Positions 9,444 through 17,581 of a stretch of 64,000 bases of DNA are shown here, piece after piece; within the stretch, counting starts at the first letter, position 1, and each line of letters begins with the position of its first letter. Position numbers and translations under genes: made by a program. The stretch lies in assembly GCF_003994475.1 (NCBI RefSeq), contig NZ_RZNY01000004.1, positions 186,001-250,000 on the forward strand, written 5' to 3'. Source of the stretch: Paenibacillus anaericanus (GTDB lineage Bacteria > Bacillota > Bacilli > Paenibacillales > Paenibacillaceae). A model generated the notes under the pieces. The model did no database searches and had not been told where the DNA came from. It saw only the letters and a program-made list of their open reading frames with translations.

Positions 9444-9477
9444 AAAAAAGACGCTTGGTATCTCTACCAAACGCCTT
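9444..9477 (-). terminator. Terminator of the RCC1-like secreted protein gene
   Basis: On the minus strand GGCGTTTGGTA, loop GAGA and TACCAAGCGTC are followed by T6. It is 12 bases after the stop at 9489. Confidence 0.8.
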
Positions 9478-9488
9478 GTAGTTAAATT

Positions 9489-11453
9489 TCACGTATAGCT
9501 GATTACTTTACCGTTTTTGAATGAGACGATCTCAAAATTAAAGTTCCTATCCCCATAAACCCAAACTTCTACATTTCCCTCCTTAGATCTAGCCGTTGGT
9601 GATCCCCAGGAAAATTCTACTTGCGTTGGCGTCATGCCGTAATCCACTTTTCCAGCTTTGATTTTATTCCAAGTGGATTGTGACCATTTATATTTCTGGT
9701 ATGGGTTATAGTTGAAGTAATATACTGGATTATTCAGGAGATCTGTAACACTAGAGGCACTAGCACCACAATGCTCTATATATGTCTTCCCATTAGCGGT
9801 TCTGAACTCGATATCATAGGACTTTCCGAACTTATCTTTTTTCACAATAATATCACTAATTGTTACCTTGCTAAACCGTTCTCCCTCACCCCTACGATTT
9901 ACCCAGTAAGATTTGCCGATGACTCTTGCTAGATTACCAATATCTGCAGCTTTAATAATCTTGGCAGTCTCCGACGATTCGATAACCACCTTGGATCCTC
10001 CAACCAGCAATTCGGCCTGCTTCAGATCCGTATTCCAAGTAACTCCAACACTTAATTCATCGATAAGCAGGTCTGCAGGTATCACGGTCACGCCGTTGAC
10101 AAGCTGAGTTTTCCCCTTAAGAGGCTTCGACTCACCGTTGATTATCACAGAAGCATTATCCTTCTGTAATACAATACTCTTCTCTCCTAATTGGATCGTA
10201 AACATTCCATTACTAGCAACATTAACGGTGCCTCCCAAAATTTTGAATACAGATTGAATAGGCAAATACACTTTACCTTCTAGCATAACTGCTCCCGTCA
10301 GATGCTCTTGCGAAGTAACGTTAAGTTGCCCCTCCGCTTTAAAATTCCCAACTTGAAGTGAAATCTTCGCACTCCCGATCCCCTTCACCTTTAGCGTATC
10401 GGGTCCTTGAAGCTCAGCAACCTGAGGTTGATCCACTATGACTTCATCAGCAGAAGGTAGACGTGTAAGTTTGTATCCGTTAGAATAGGCTTCTTCTACG
10501 TTCAATTTCACCAGATCCCCCACAGCCGCATCTGTTTGAGAGACGATCAAAGCTATGCTAATCATGCTTGGAATCGTCAATGGTGTGATCGTTCCTTTGT
10601 TGTATCCCAACCATGGTCCATCCTTCTGTTGTACGAATAACTCGGTAGGTGAATACACGATTTGTTCTACATTACTCAACCCGCTTAATTGGTTCCCTTT
10701 ATATGTCCTTGCTCGATCCGTTCCCCGGTCATATCTCCATACGGTACCATCCTTCTTCACAGTAAGGAGACTCTGCGTATCACCATCCCAAGCCATTGAT
10801 GTAACATTATCTACAATTTCTCTCGGCTGATCGTCAGTTTGCATATCCAACAACATAACCTTCCCTGTGTTCTGTAGAACTGCCGCGAACGAGGAATTTA
10901 TCTTTAAAGAGGTAGCTCCCTGTACAGTTCCAACCTTTCGTGATTTCCCTTGATATCCTGAGTTATACCATACTTCTCCTGATGTTAAGAGCGCTGCAAA
11001 ACTATGTTTATACGCATGCAGACTCCTAACCCCTGACATGTTCTCTACAAGGTCATCCCCTTGATAAACAGTTCCATCTTTCTTGAGAAATAGTGCATCC
11101 CCTACGACTTCGGCAACCCCACTATATTGTGGCAGTTCCTCAAGCTGACCTACAGCTGCTGACCATCCCATAACTTGTCCATCCTCTGTCCAGCCATAAA
11201 AGGAGGAACTGTTGTACACCGACGTTATTCCAGTAAAATTATACTGCTCATGGATAGGTCCATCTGTCACATCATAAGACCACACCGAACCGTCATCCAG
11301 CAGATAGGTATTCCGATCGATCACCGATTTAATGGATGCACCTGTATCTTCTGGGTTGGTTGGCGTTGATGCAGACACCTGTGTAGGAATAGTGATCAGT
11401 CCTAGTGCTAAGCACAAGCTTAATAACAGGCTGGTACCTTTTTTTAATTTCAT
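9489..11453 (-). CDS. Secreted RCC1-like propeller protein with copper amine oxidase N-terminal-type domain
   Basis: A 654-residue exported protein. Residues 1-28 form a signal peptide (KKGTSLLLSLCLALGL, cleavage after VSA). Residues ~35-290 hold repeats with the pattern seen in RCC1-like propellers (LLDDGSVWSYD, LKKDGTVYQGD, VKKDGTVWRYD). Residues ~385-490 match the copper amine oxidase N-terminal-like stalk common in Paenibacillus surface proteins (GKVYLPIQSVFKILGG, NGVTVIPADLLID). The last ~60 residues (YGMTPTQVEFSWGSP, VWVYGDRNFNFEIVSFKNGKV) look like a small lipoprotein-type beta domain. It is probably a cell-wall-associated binding protein; no catalytic residues are evident. It is monocistronic, with its own terminator. 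Confidence 0.75.
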   Translation of the reverse strand: MKLKKGTSLLLSLCLALGLITIPTQVSASTPTNPEDTGASIKSVIDRNTYLLDDGSVWSYDVTDGPIHEQYNFTGITSVYNSSSFYGWTEDGQVMGWSAAVGQLEELPQYSGVAEVVGDALFLKKDGTVYQGDDLVENMSGVRSLHAYKHSFAALLTSGEVWYNSGYQGKSRKVGTVQGATSLKINSSFAAVLQNTGKVMLLDMQTDDQPREIVDNVTSMAWDGDTQSLLTVKKDGTVWRYDRGTDRARTYKGNQLSGLSNVEQIVYSPTELFVQQKDGPWLGYNKGTITPLTIPSMISIALIVSQTDAAVGDLVKLNVEEAYSNGYKLTRLPSADEVIVDQPQVAELQGPDTLKVKGIGSAKISLQVGNFKAEGQLNVTSQEHLTGAVMLEGKVYLPIQSVFKILGGTVNVASNGMFTIQLGEKSIVLQKDNASVIINGESKPLKGKTQLVNGVTVIPADLLIDELSVGVTWNTDLKQAELLVGGSKVVIESSETAKIIKAADIGNLARVIGKSYWVNRRGEGERFSKVTISDIIVKKDKFGKSYDIEFRTANGKTYIEHCGASASSVTDLLNNPVYYFNYNPYQKYKWSQSTWNKIKAGKVDYGMTPTQVEFSWGSPTARSKEGNVEVWVYGDRNFNFEIVSFKNGKVISYT

Positions 11454-11585
11454 CTCAAATTCCCCTTTTATGCATTCTTAGTCTTTAGTTGAGTCTCACA
11501 AGACTTTAAGAATATTCTAGATTTATCCTGAATATCCCTTTATTCTAAACCTCGCACTATCACAGCAATTGTCGAAATGGTCAAC

Positions 11586-11629
11586 AAAAAGAAGCGATCC
11601 CACTTAATTTGCATTAAGTAGACCGCTTC
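11586..11629 (-). terminator. Terminator downstream of the 11653-12492 gene pair
   Basis: On the minus strand GAAGCGGTCTACTTAAT pairs with ATTAAGTGGGATCGCTTC and ends in T5. Confidence 0.8.
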
Positions 11630-11652
11630 AATATGAATCTGATATTATCCGT

Positions 11653-12177
11653 TTACTTTGTGTTCAAGCTCCAACGGTGCTGGAATTTCTCTAGTTTCGG
11701 ATGAAGCCTCTCCGGTTCTGTTGACAAGACCAGTCTAAGCTTCACAATCCATTCCTCGAATGAAGAGAACGAGGCAAAGAGATTGGCCGTTTCCGGAGTC
11801 AGATATAGGAAATGTGGAGACGGATACTTCTCTGTGAGATGCCGTAGTGCCGCTTCAATCGGCGTGTATTTCTTCCGCTTTCCTTCCCATCCTTCAACCG
11901 CTACCTTGGATTGACCGTGCTCCTGTTTCCACTCGTGGAGACGGTCCTCTCTTTTGTAGAACGCACTAATCGATTCCTTAGTCATGCGCCTCACAGTTTC
12001 CTCATGCAATGGGTATAGGACAAGTTTGGTAAAAGAATGTTCCTCACCATATCGCAAAGCTGTCTCTAATTCCTCTTTGGTCGTATGCTCAAACTCATCG
12101 TAGTAAATCAAAGTCCCCCTACGTTCTTGCTTTGGGGGTTCATACCCATAAGGAACTTTTTGAGGATTCCGTGCCAA
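11653..12177 (-). CDS. Conserved hypothetical protein, 174 residues
   Basis: I do not recognise the family with certainty. The protein is soluble, charged, and opens with a basic Pro-rich stretch (ARNPQKVPYGYEPPKQERR). A beta-alpha pattern follows (LIYYDEF, LVLYPLHEETVRRM), then a basic EGWEGKRKKYTP stretch and FLYLTPETANLFASF. There is no signal peptide or cysteine pair. GAGGGACAC precedes the ATG, and the stop of the upstream DUF6509-like gene is 12 bases away, so the two are probably co-transcribed. Confidence 0.6.
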   Translation of the reverse strand: MARNPQKVPYGYEPPKQERRGTLIYYDEFEHTTKEELETALRYGEEHSFTKLVLYPLHEETVRRMTKESISAFYKREDRLHEWKQEHGQSKVAVEGWEGKRKKYTPIEAALRHLTEKYPSPHFLYLTPETANLFASFSSFEEWIVKLRLVLSTEPERLHPKLEKFQHRWSLNTK

Positions 12178-12189
12178 TATGTGTCCCTC

Positions 12190-12492
12190 CTATTTCTGGG
12201 GAGTTGTTCCGTTTAACAATTCTACGCAAAAATTCTCGACCTCTTTAAGTTCATCCTCTTCGAGTTCAAACTCCAAATATTGCTCGGATGATCTTTCATA
12301 AATTTCATATTTAATGATTCCTGTTTTGGTTTCAGACACACCATAAAGAACTTTTAAATATAATCCATTTTCGGAATATAACTCATCATCCTCCGGTACT
12401 TCAATGTCGAGAATGAACTCATAACGCTCACCTTCCAAAATTCCAAACGGATCTCTAATCAATTCTTTGCTGTACGCACTAATGTTTAACAT
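12190..12492 (-). CDS. DUF6509-like small acidic protein
   Basis: A 100-residue protein. The ATG at 12492 is chosen because GGAAAGGATAAGCAT lies directly upstream; the frame extends 12 codons further without a site. The text DPFGILEGERYEF, DIEVPEDDELYSENGLYLKVLY and a glutamate-rich end (EFELEEDELKEVENF) resemble the DUF6509 family of Bacillales as I remember it. The function is unknown. It is likely the first gene of a two-gene unit with the 174-residue protein. Confidence 0.6.
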   Translation of the reverse strand: MLNISAYSKELIRDPFGILEGERYEFILDIEVPEDDELYSENGLYLKVLYGVSETKTGIIKYEIYERSSEQYLEFELEEDELKEVENFCVELLNGTTPQK

Positions 12493-12683
12493 ATGCTTAT
12501 CCTTTCCAATACAAAACTTTAATATCACTAACTATACCACATTTAGCCTATCCAAATATTCTGAATCCGAATTAGGTTAACATAACTCAATATGGTTGAC
12601 TAATTTTAATGTTTTTAATTAGCTCTATTAGGTAACTATACATAAGGAACACCCACCAATTCACATCATGAGGAGGAATCATA

Positions 12684-12848
12684 ATGGATCACCAAACAGA
12701 AGATCAAGTACGCAATAAAGAAAATAAAGATGGCGATTCTCTGGCTGAGAGAAAAAAGATGGAGAATGGCGTAGATATCGAGCCCCAAGCTGATGACTGG
12801 GTAGCTAAAACATCTGCCTATGTAGACCCGGATTCTTCAACTAAATAA
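12684..12848 (+). CDS. Small hydrophilic protein, 54 residues
   Basis: A short frame with a near-perfect ribosome site (GAGGAGGAATCATA before the ATG). It encodes a highly charged peptide starting MDHQTEDQVRNKENKDG, with SLAERKKMENG in the middle and ending PDSSTK. It has one Trp, no Cys and no hydrophobic segment, so it should be soluble and perhaps disordered. A hairpin at 12876 follows the stop. I do not recognise a family; strong translation signals and a terminator are the reasons to call it real. Confidence 0.65.
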   Translation: MDHQTEDQVRNKENKDGDSLAERKKMENGVDIEPQADDWVAKTSAYVDPDSSTK

Positions 12849-12875
12849 GTTCCTGTAACACCATAACTAACCAAT

Positions 12876-12912
12876 AAATCCGCTCCGGCCAATGGCTGAG
12901 CGGATTTGTTGT
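12876..12912 (+). terminator. Hairpin terminator after the 54-residue gene
   Basis: AAATCCGCTC and GAGCGGATTT form a 10-base-pair stem around a 12-base loop. The T tract after it is interrupted (TTTGTTGTGTT). It sits between convergent genes and may serve both strands. Confidence 0.6.
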
Positions 12913-12919
12913 GTTCCTA

Positions 12920-13600
12920 TTATAGCAAACCGGATTTTGTTAAAAAACGGGTAATGATTTCGTATTGGTAGTTCACACGCAGTGTACGATTAAGGCTCCA
13001 ACAAGTTTCTACCGTTACGGCCTGTGCCTTCAAAATGCGAGCAACTGCCGTACGTGAAGAGCCTTTCTTTTCGCGGAGTCGAAGATTGAAATGATGGGAC
13101 CGGTTTTCAATAGAACTGTTCATTCGGTTGATTATATATCGTAGCTTAGGCACACATCGATTTCCGGGATTCGTGATCAAGGTTTGACCAAGTCTTTTGG
13201 GATTCTTTTGCGATAATCCGTTAGCCTCATGAAGATCCAAATACCAAGTCGGTTTATAACGCTTTGCTAATTGAAATAAGGCCGAAGATAAGGGATGTTT
13301 GGCTGATTGAGCAGAAGTCTGCGGAAAAGTCCTGTTTAAGTCTACCGAGTCCCCTCTTTTGCGCTTTAAGTAAGCTCTTTTATTAACAATTGGAACAATG
13401 ATTAAAGTACCTTTATGAATATGCATTTGCTTGGCTTGGAAGGAATGAACTAGCTTTTGAGCAGCCAAAATACTTCCAAGCTCATCTCCATGTATCCCGG
13501 CAACAATCATCATATTGGGACCACTCTTCTTACCCTTTACGACATAATATGGGGTAGCATAGGACGAATCTTCGGCTAACATGAATCGCTGTATTGACAT
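12920..13600 (-). CDS. M14/AstE-AspA-type zinc hydrolase
   Basis: A 226-residue protein starting at the ATG at 13600, which follows GGAGGTGAGGCGA. The zinc-ligand pair HxxE is in GIHGDELG near residue 37 and the third ligand is in LDLHEANG. PYYVVKG, VPIVNKRAY and VDLNRTFP are typical of the succinylglutamate desuccinylase/aspartoacylase branch. The usual C-terminal catalytic Glu appears in AVTVETCWS. The enzyme probably removes an acyl or amino-acid group from a small substrate; which one is not shown. It has no signal peptide. Confidence 0.75.
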   Translation of the reverse strand: MSIQRFMLAEDSSYATPYYVVKGKKSGPNMMIVAGIHGDELGSILAAQKLVHSFQAKQMHIHKGTLIIVPIVNKRAYLKRKRGDSVDLNRTFPQTSAQSAKHPLSSALFQLAKRYKPTWYLDLHEANGLSQKNPKRLGQTLITNPGNRCVPKLRYIINRMNSSIENRSHHFNLRLREKKGSSRTAVARILKAQAVTVETCWSLNRTLRVNYQYEIITRFLTKSGLL

Positions 13601-13690
13601 TCGCCTCACCTCCAGAGAATGCTCACGTTCTCTGGACATTATATGTCAAACGAATATCAAATTATTGGACGGTTGTCCCCATCTACCTGA

Positions 13691-14344
13691 TCACTCATAG
13701 GTACCACGTTTCATCCAGCGTTGATACCACCAGATCGAGCACGTAAGCCAGCATCCACTCATAAGATAAGCCCCAAGTACATCACTAGGATAATGCACAC
13801 CCAAATAAATACGGCTAATGCCGATAAGCAATATAAATAGAGAACTAAATATAATTAAGAGCACACGTCCCCATGTGACAGGTACATGCCTCCAGAGCAG
13901 AAATGCAAGAACCCCATAAAAACTAAAAGCAAACATGGAGTGTCCGCTTGGAAAACTATAACCTGTGGCTTCGATGATTCGATAAACCGTAGGCCGTGAA
14001 CGACTGAACACAAGTTTAAGGACTGAGTTAATTAGCACTGATCCTACTACGACCAAACTCAGAAAGATGAGCTCTTTACGATGTCGTAGAAATACATACA
14101 GAACAACCATGGTAAGTAGGGTGATCGTAGCTACCGGAATCCCTCCACCGATCCAAGTGAAAAATTTCATTAAGCTCGTTAATAAGGGTGATTCCAACCC
14201 TTGAATAAATGTGATAATCGTATGGTCAAATCCTTCAATTCTTAAGTTACCAATTGCAGTTGCTATCAAACCAAACAAGATAGCACAAACAATACTTGTT
14301 AATAATAATGCTGATACTGGGCGTGTAATTTTAGTTGCACTCAT
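13691..14344 (-). CDS. PAP2-family membrane phosphatase
   Basis: A 217-residue protein with about six membrane segments and the three PAP2 motifs: KLVFSRSRP, PSGH (SFPSGHSMF) and SRIYLGVHYPSD. Members dephosphorylate phosphatidic acid, phosphatidylglycerophosphate or undecaprenyl pyrophosphate at the outer face of the membrane. I chose the ATG at 14344, where GGAGG stands 12 bases upstream, a rather long gap; a TTG at 14395 would add 17 residues but has no ribosome site. Genes on both sides have the same direction but gaps near 90 bases. Confidence 0.88.
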   Translation of the reverse strand: MSATKITRPVSALLLTSIVCAILFGLIATAIGNLRIEGFDHTIITFIQGLESPLLTSLMKFFTWIGGGIPVATITLLTMVVLYVFLRHRKELIFLSLVVVGSVLINSVLKLVFSRSRPTVYRIIEATGYSFPSGHSMFAFSFYGVLAFLLWRHVPVTWGRVLLIIFSSLFILLIGISRIYLGVHYPSDVLGAYLMSGCWLTCSIWWYQRWMKRGTYE

Positions 14345-14430
14345 GCTGTTATAATACCTCCGTGTTGAAATTGGGTCCCAGTTCTTATTGTCCAATTAAT
14401 AATTAATGTAATTAAATATCCCCCATATTT

Positions 14431-15036
14431 CTACTGAATCTTAACTCCGAAAGAGCGCGCAAACACAACTGCCTGAGCAACGTCCATCCGAGCACCCTTT
14501 ATATCGATCGTCTGAAAATCTAAACCATCCACAGTAGCGCCACGTAAATCTGCACCAGCTAATTTGGCCTTAGCTAGCACGGCCTGAGTGAAATCCGCAT
14601 CTCTAAGGTCTGCTTTCATCAAATTTGCACCGGAAAGATCTGCCTCGTGAAACTTAACTCCACGCAGGTCTTGCTTACCTAATTGTGCTTGTCTGAAATT
14701 GGTATATGACCAATCCCCTTGGAATATCGTTATCCCATCCAATTGTGATTGTGAAAAATCAGAACCTGTCATTTTGCAATGATTAAATTTAGCAACAAAA
14801 AAATTAGCCTCACTGAAACGACAATTAACAAATGCGGATTCATTATGAATAGACGCATTCAAATGTGCCCCATGAAAATCACACTCGATAAATTGGCTCG
14901 AATAAGTCGTAATTTCTTCCATTGAGGTTCCTCGAAACTTACAACGCTGAAAGGTGCAACGCGTCAATTCTCCGTATCTCAAATCTTTATGGCTAAAATC
15001 TACGTCCTCATAATGCTGTTCATGATACTCGTACAT
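14431..15036 (-). CDS. Pentapeptide-repeat protein
   Basis: A 201-residue protein made almost wholly of A(D/N)LXX-type pentapeptide repeats, clearest at LRGVKFHEADLSGANLMKAD and ADFTQAVLAKAKLAGADLRG. Such proteins fold as a right-handed beta helix; some (Qnr, MfpA) mimic DNA and protect gyrase from quinolones, but most have no known role. Length is close to Qnr proteins (~215), yet the repeats here start irregularly and lack an obvious Qnr hinge. The ATG at 15036 follows TGGGGAGCATACAT. Confidence 0.8.
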   Translation of the reverse strand: MYEYHEQHYEDVDFSHKDLRYGELTRCTFQRCKFRGTSMEEITTYSSQFIECDFHGAHLNASIHNESAFVNCRFSEANFFVAKFNHCKMTGSDFSQSQLDGITIFQGDWSYTNFRQAQLGKQDLRGVKFHEADLSGANLMKADLRDADFTQAVLAKAKLAGADLRGATVDGLDFQTIDIKGARMDVAQAVVFARSFGVKIQ

Positions 15037-15189
15037 ATGTATGCTCCCCACTAAGTAAAATTAATATCTGCTATAAGTGCCTCGTCCTATCTTAACATGA
15101 AAAGAGATATCATCTCCAATCCACAAAGGCCATTGTTTTCAGGTCATGACTCGTATGTACAAATTATATCCTCCCTCACATTCTGCAAA

Positions 15190-15233
15190 TAAAAACGCTA
15201 AAGAGCGCCTGACAGTTGCTGTCAAGCGCTCTA
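15190..15233 (-). terminator. Terminator of the nitroreductase gene
   Basis: On the minus strand AGAGCGCTTGACAG, loop CAA, CTGTCAGGCGCTCT, then TTAGCG and T5. Confidence 0.75.
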
Positions 15234-15277
15234 TTAACATGCAATTTTGATGTTCAATGTTGATTATTTAATGAGTA

Positions 15278-15874
15278 TTATTTGAACACTTTCAAGCGGT
15301 TATCTAGTGGAGCAAATTGCTTCTCTCCTGGCCCGGCCACAATTTTACCGAAAGGCATTTGAGCGAGCAATTTCCATGTGGAAGGGATGTTCCACTCCGC
15401 TGCTACTTGTTCATCAATCAGTGGATTGTAGTGCTGTAGAGATGCTCCAACGCCTTCAGCTGCCAATGCTGTCCAAACAACCAATTGCAACATACCAGAT
15501 GATTCTAGGGACCAAATCGGGAAGTTATCGCTATAAAGAGCAAATTGCTCTTGTAGTCCTTCAACAACAGCTTGATCTTCGAAGAATAATACTGTACCAC
15601 GACCATTTTGGAATGAAGCCAATTTCTCTTCAGTTGAACTGAAGTTCTCTGCTGGTACGATCTTTCTTAAAGTTTCTTTCGTAATATTCCACAGTTTGTC
15701 GTGTTGCTCATTGAATAATACAACAACCCGCGCACTTTGTGAATTAAAGGAAGAAGGCGTATGGAGTACAGCTTCCCCTATAATTTCCTCGATTCGTTGA
15801 TCTGAAATGACGGACTCTTTGCTAATACCGTAAATACTACGTCTTTCTTTAATTGCATTTAAAAATTGGCTCAT
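15278..15874 (-). CDS. Nitroreductase-family oxidoreductase, Frm2/HBN1-like
   Basis: A 198-residue FMN-dependent fold. Typical elements are ERRSIYGI (FMN phosphate contact), TPSSFNSQSARVVVLF, and TALAAEGVGASLQHYNP near residue 145. The wording PFGKIVAGPGEKQFAPLD belongs to the branch with yeast Frm2/HBN1 and bacterial stress-induced nitroreductases, which lack parts of the classical NfsB dimer arm. It would reduce nitro or quinone compounds with NAD(P)H in the cytoplasm. AGGAG lies eight bases before the ATG. Monocistronic. Confidence 0.85.
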   Translation of the reverse strand: MSQFLNAIKERRSIYGISKESVISDQRIEEIIGEAVLHTPSSFNSQSARVVVLFNEQHDKLWNITKETLRKIVPAENFSSTEEKLASFQNGRGTVLFFEDQAVVEGLQEQFALYSDNFPIWSLESSGMLQLVVWTALAAEGVGASLQHYNPLIDEQVAAEWNIPSTWKLLAQMPFGKIVAGPGEKQFAPLDNRLKVFK

Positions 15875-16147
15875 TATGATGGCTCCTATCTGTTTTTTAT
15901 TTATTTTGACCTGTTCGCTTACGAACTATGCTAAACAAGTCGATCAATTCACATTATGATACTTACTTACTATTATTCATTTAATATACATTGTACATTA
16001 CATGAGTTTTATTTTAAATGCAAGTTAATCATTTCAAAATCTTAAAATATCCTCATAAGAGGCTTTCTACTATTTATATTTTCCTGAAATATCGTAAACT
16101 TTGGTTTATAATGGAAGTAATCTGGATCTTGGGAGTGTGTATTCGAA

Positions 16148-17302
16148 TTGGCGAGAACGAACGTATTCATCAGTTCCGTGAATGAGGATGGTTTAAAACC
16201 TCTGCGTAGAAACGCAATCCAGGAACTAACGACCCTTGGTCACGAACCGCTAATGTGGGAGGTGAACCTCGGACCTTGGCCTGCAGGCATAGACCCTGTG
16301 GTCAAATGTCTAGAGGCCGTCCAACATTGTGACATTTACTTGCTGTTCATTGGAAGTAAGGCAGGAACTTACGACAAGATCGCGCAAAGAACCGTAACTC
16401 ACATGGAATTTATTAAAGCTTACGAACAAGGTAAGACGATTCTTGTGTTTGGTGATGTAGAGATCAAGGCGACATTCTTTAGCACAGTAAAGCCGATAAT
16501 TGAGCATTTTGTTGATCGCTATATCGTGAAAGAAGAACGATTCCCTTCCCCCACACATATAATTAACACAATAAGAGCAAATCGTAACATTACCTCACAT
16601 GTCGATCCGTACGTCTGGTATTTCTTGTACGATATGACAATGCGTAAAGTGTATATCGATGATCTAAGTTTGGGCGTACCGATTGATTGGCGTTCTTATC
16701 TAAGTGATTTATTAAGAAGAGGTTCCCTTCTACTCCCGCTCGAGTCTTCCATTGAGCAGAATAGTTCCCGATTGGAACAGTTTGATGGAGTCTTTGATAT
16801 GCTTGGGGAACTCATCCCTGAATTACGTATTAGTGGACTCCGGGATGCTGAACATTTTCTTGAACTCATCATGAATCGATTATCAGGTGGAATCATTGAG
16901 CAAAGTTACGGGCAATATATGTCCGAAAAGGTTGGTTACTACGAGGATTGCAGCGGCGCTACACTATACGTTTTTAACGAAGAGCAACTCCAAATCATCA
17001 CCAACGTTGGTGATGCCACTGGGCCACCCTTTTATTTGTTAGATAATCAAAGTTCTTATGCGGTGTTGACTTACCATTTGGGTGATAATCAAGAACAGGT
17101 ATTCTTCAAAGAAGCAAAGGCGACATTTTATTACTGCATTCGTATAGGGAAATATATTCTAACCCTGCATTTCCCTTCTGATCCGAACTGGGATTATAGG
17201 AAGTTCATCCACTACAAAGAATGTGCTAATCATGCTATACTGAGTAAAAATCCGCTAATTATCGAACTCATCAAATTATTCATAGGAGGGTTGAGACCAT
17301 GA
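16148..17302 (+). CDS. DUF4062 protein with GAF-like C-terminal region
   Basis: A 384-residue protein. Residues 1-105 match DUF4062: NVFISSVNEDGLKPLRR, LGHEPLMWE, CDIYLLFIGSKAGTY, and GKTILVFG. DUF4062 is a TIR/STIR-like Rossmann domain seen in signalling and some defence proteins. The C-terminal ~170 residues (CSGATLYVFNEEQLQIITNVG, then FFKEAKATFYYCIRIGKYILTLHF) have the strand pattern of a GAF-like sensor; this is my inference. The start is TTG at 16148 after GGGAGTG. The stop overlaps the next start by four bases, so the 63-residue basic protein downstream is translated together with it. The role is unknown. Confidence 0.7.
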   Translation: MARTNVFISSVNEDGLKPLRRNAIQELTTLGHEPLMWEVNLGPWPAGIDPVVKCLEAVQHCDIYLLFIGSKAGTYDKIAQRTVTHMEFIKAYEQGKTILVFGDVEIKATFFSTVKPIIEHFVDRYIVKEERFPSPTHIINTIRANRNITSHVDPYVWYFLYDMTMRKVYIDDLSLGVPIDWRSYLSDLLRRGSLLLPLESSIEQNSSRLEQFDGVFDMLGELIPELRISGLRDAEHFLELIMNRLSGGIIEQSYGQYMSEKVGYYEDCSGATLYVFNEEQLQIITNVGDATGPPFYLLDNQSSYAVLTYHLGDNQEQVFFKEAKATFYYCIRIGKYILTLHFPSDPNWDYRKFIHYKECANHAILSKNPLIIELIKLFIGGLRP

Positions 17303-17490
17303 GAACGGGAGCATTCGTGTCCAAGAACGGTGTGGTGTCAAAAGCGGTAGGGGTTCAACCCAAAGAAGCATTGCTGTTCGCCCCTTCCAAGAAAAACTCT
17401 TCCCAGATTCTTCGTGAGCAACGTATCGCGATGAAACACAACAATAAACAAATTAAAGACCGCTTTGCTCAAGCTACAAAGCGTGCATAA
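17299..17490 (+). CDS. Small basic protein coupled to the DUF4062 gene
   Basis: A 63-residue protein whose ATG overlaps the preceding stop (ATGA) and is served by AGGAGG eight bases upstream. It is rich in Lys, Arg, Gln and Asn (LREQRIAMKHNNKQIKDR), with no Cys or membrane segment, and a theoretical charge that is clearly positive. No family recognised. A terminator 11 bases after the stop closes the two-gene unit. The tight coupling suggests a partner, inhibitor or nucleic-acid-binding subunit of the DUF4062 protein, which is inference. Confidence 0.65.
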   Translation: MRTGAFVSKNGVVSKAVGVQPKEALLFAPSKKNSSQILREQRIAMKHNNKQIKDRFAQATKRA

Positions 17491-17501
17491 GATAATAATA
17501 T

Positions 17502-17549
17502 AAGCCGTTCGTCGATCAGAAAGCTGATCGCGAACGGCTTTATTTATGT
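17502..17549 (+). terminator. Terminator of the DUF4062 two-gene unit
   Basis: AAGCCGTTCGTCGATCAG, loop AAAG, CTGATCGCGAACGGCTT, followed by a T-rich stretch. It is shared with the convergent amylase gene end. Confidence 0.85.
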
Positions 17550-17581
17550 TTAACTATTGAGCACCTATTTTGTTTATGCTC

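Noticed and set aside
9322..9483. A 53-codon plus-strand frame starting MDLSQFINWTLVEST
   Set aside because: It runs through the terminator of the neighbouring gene and has only a weak GGCGGAG site. It could be a transposase remnant, but I cannot support it.
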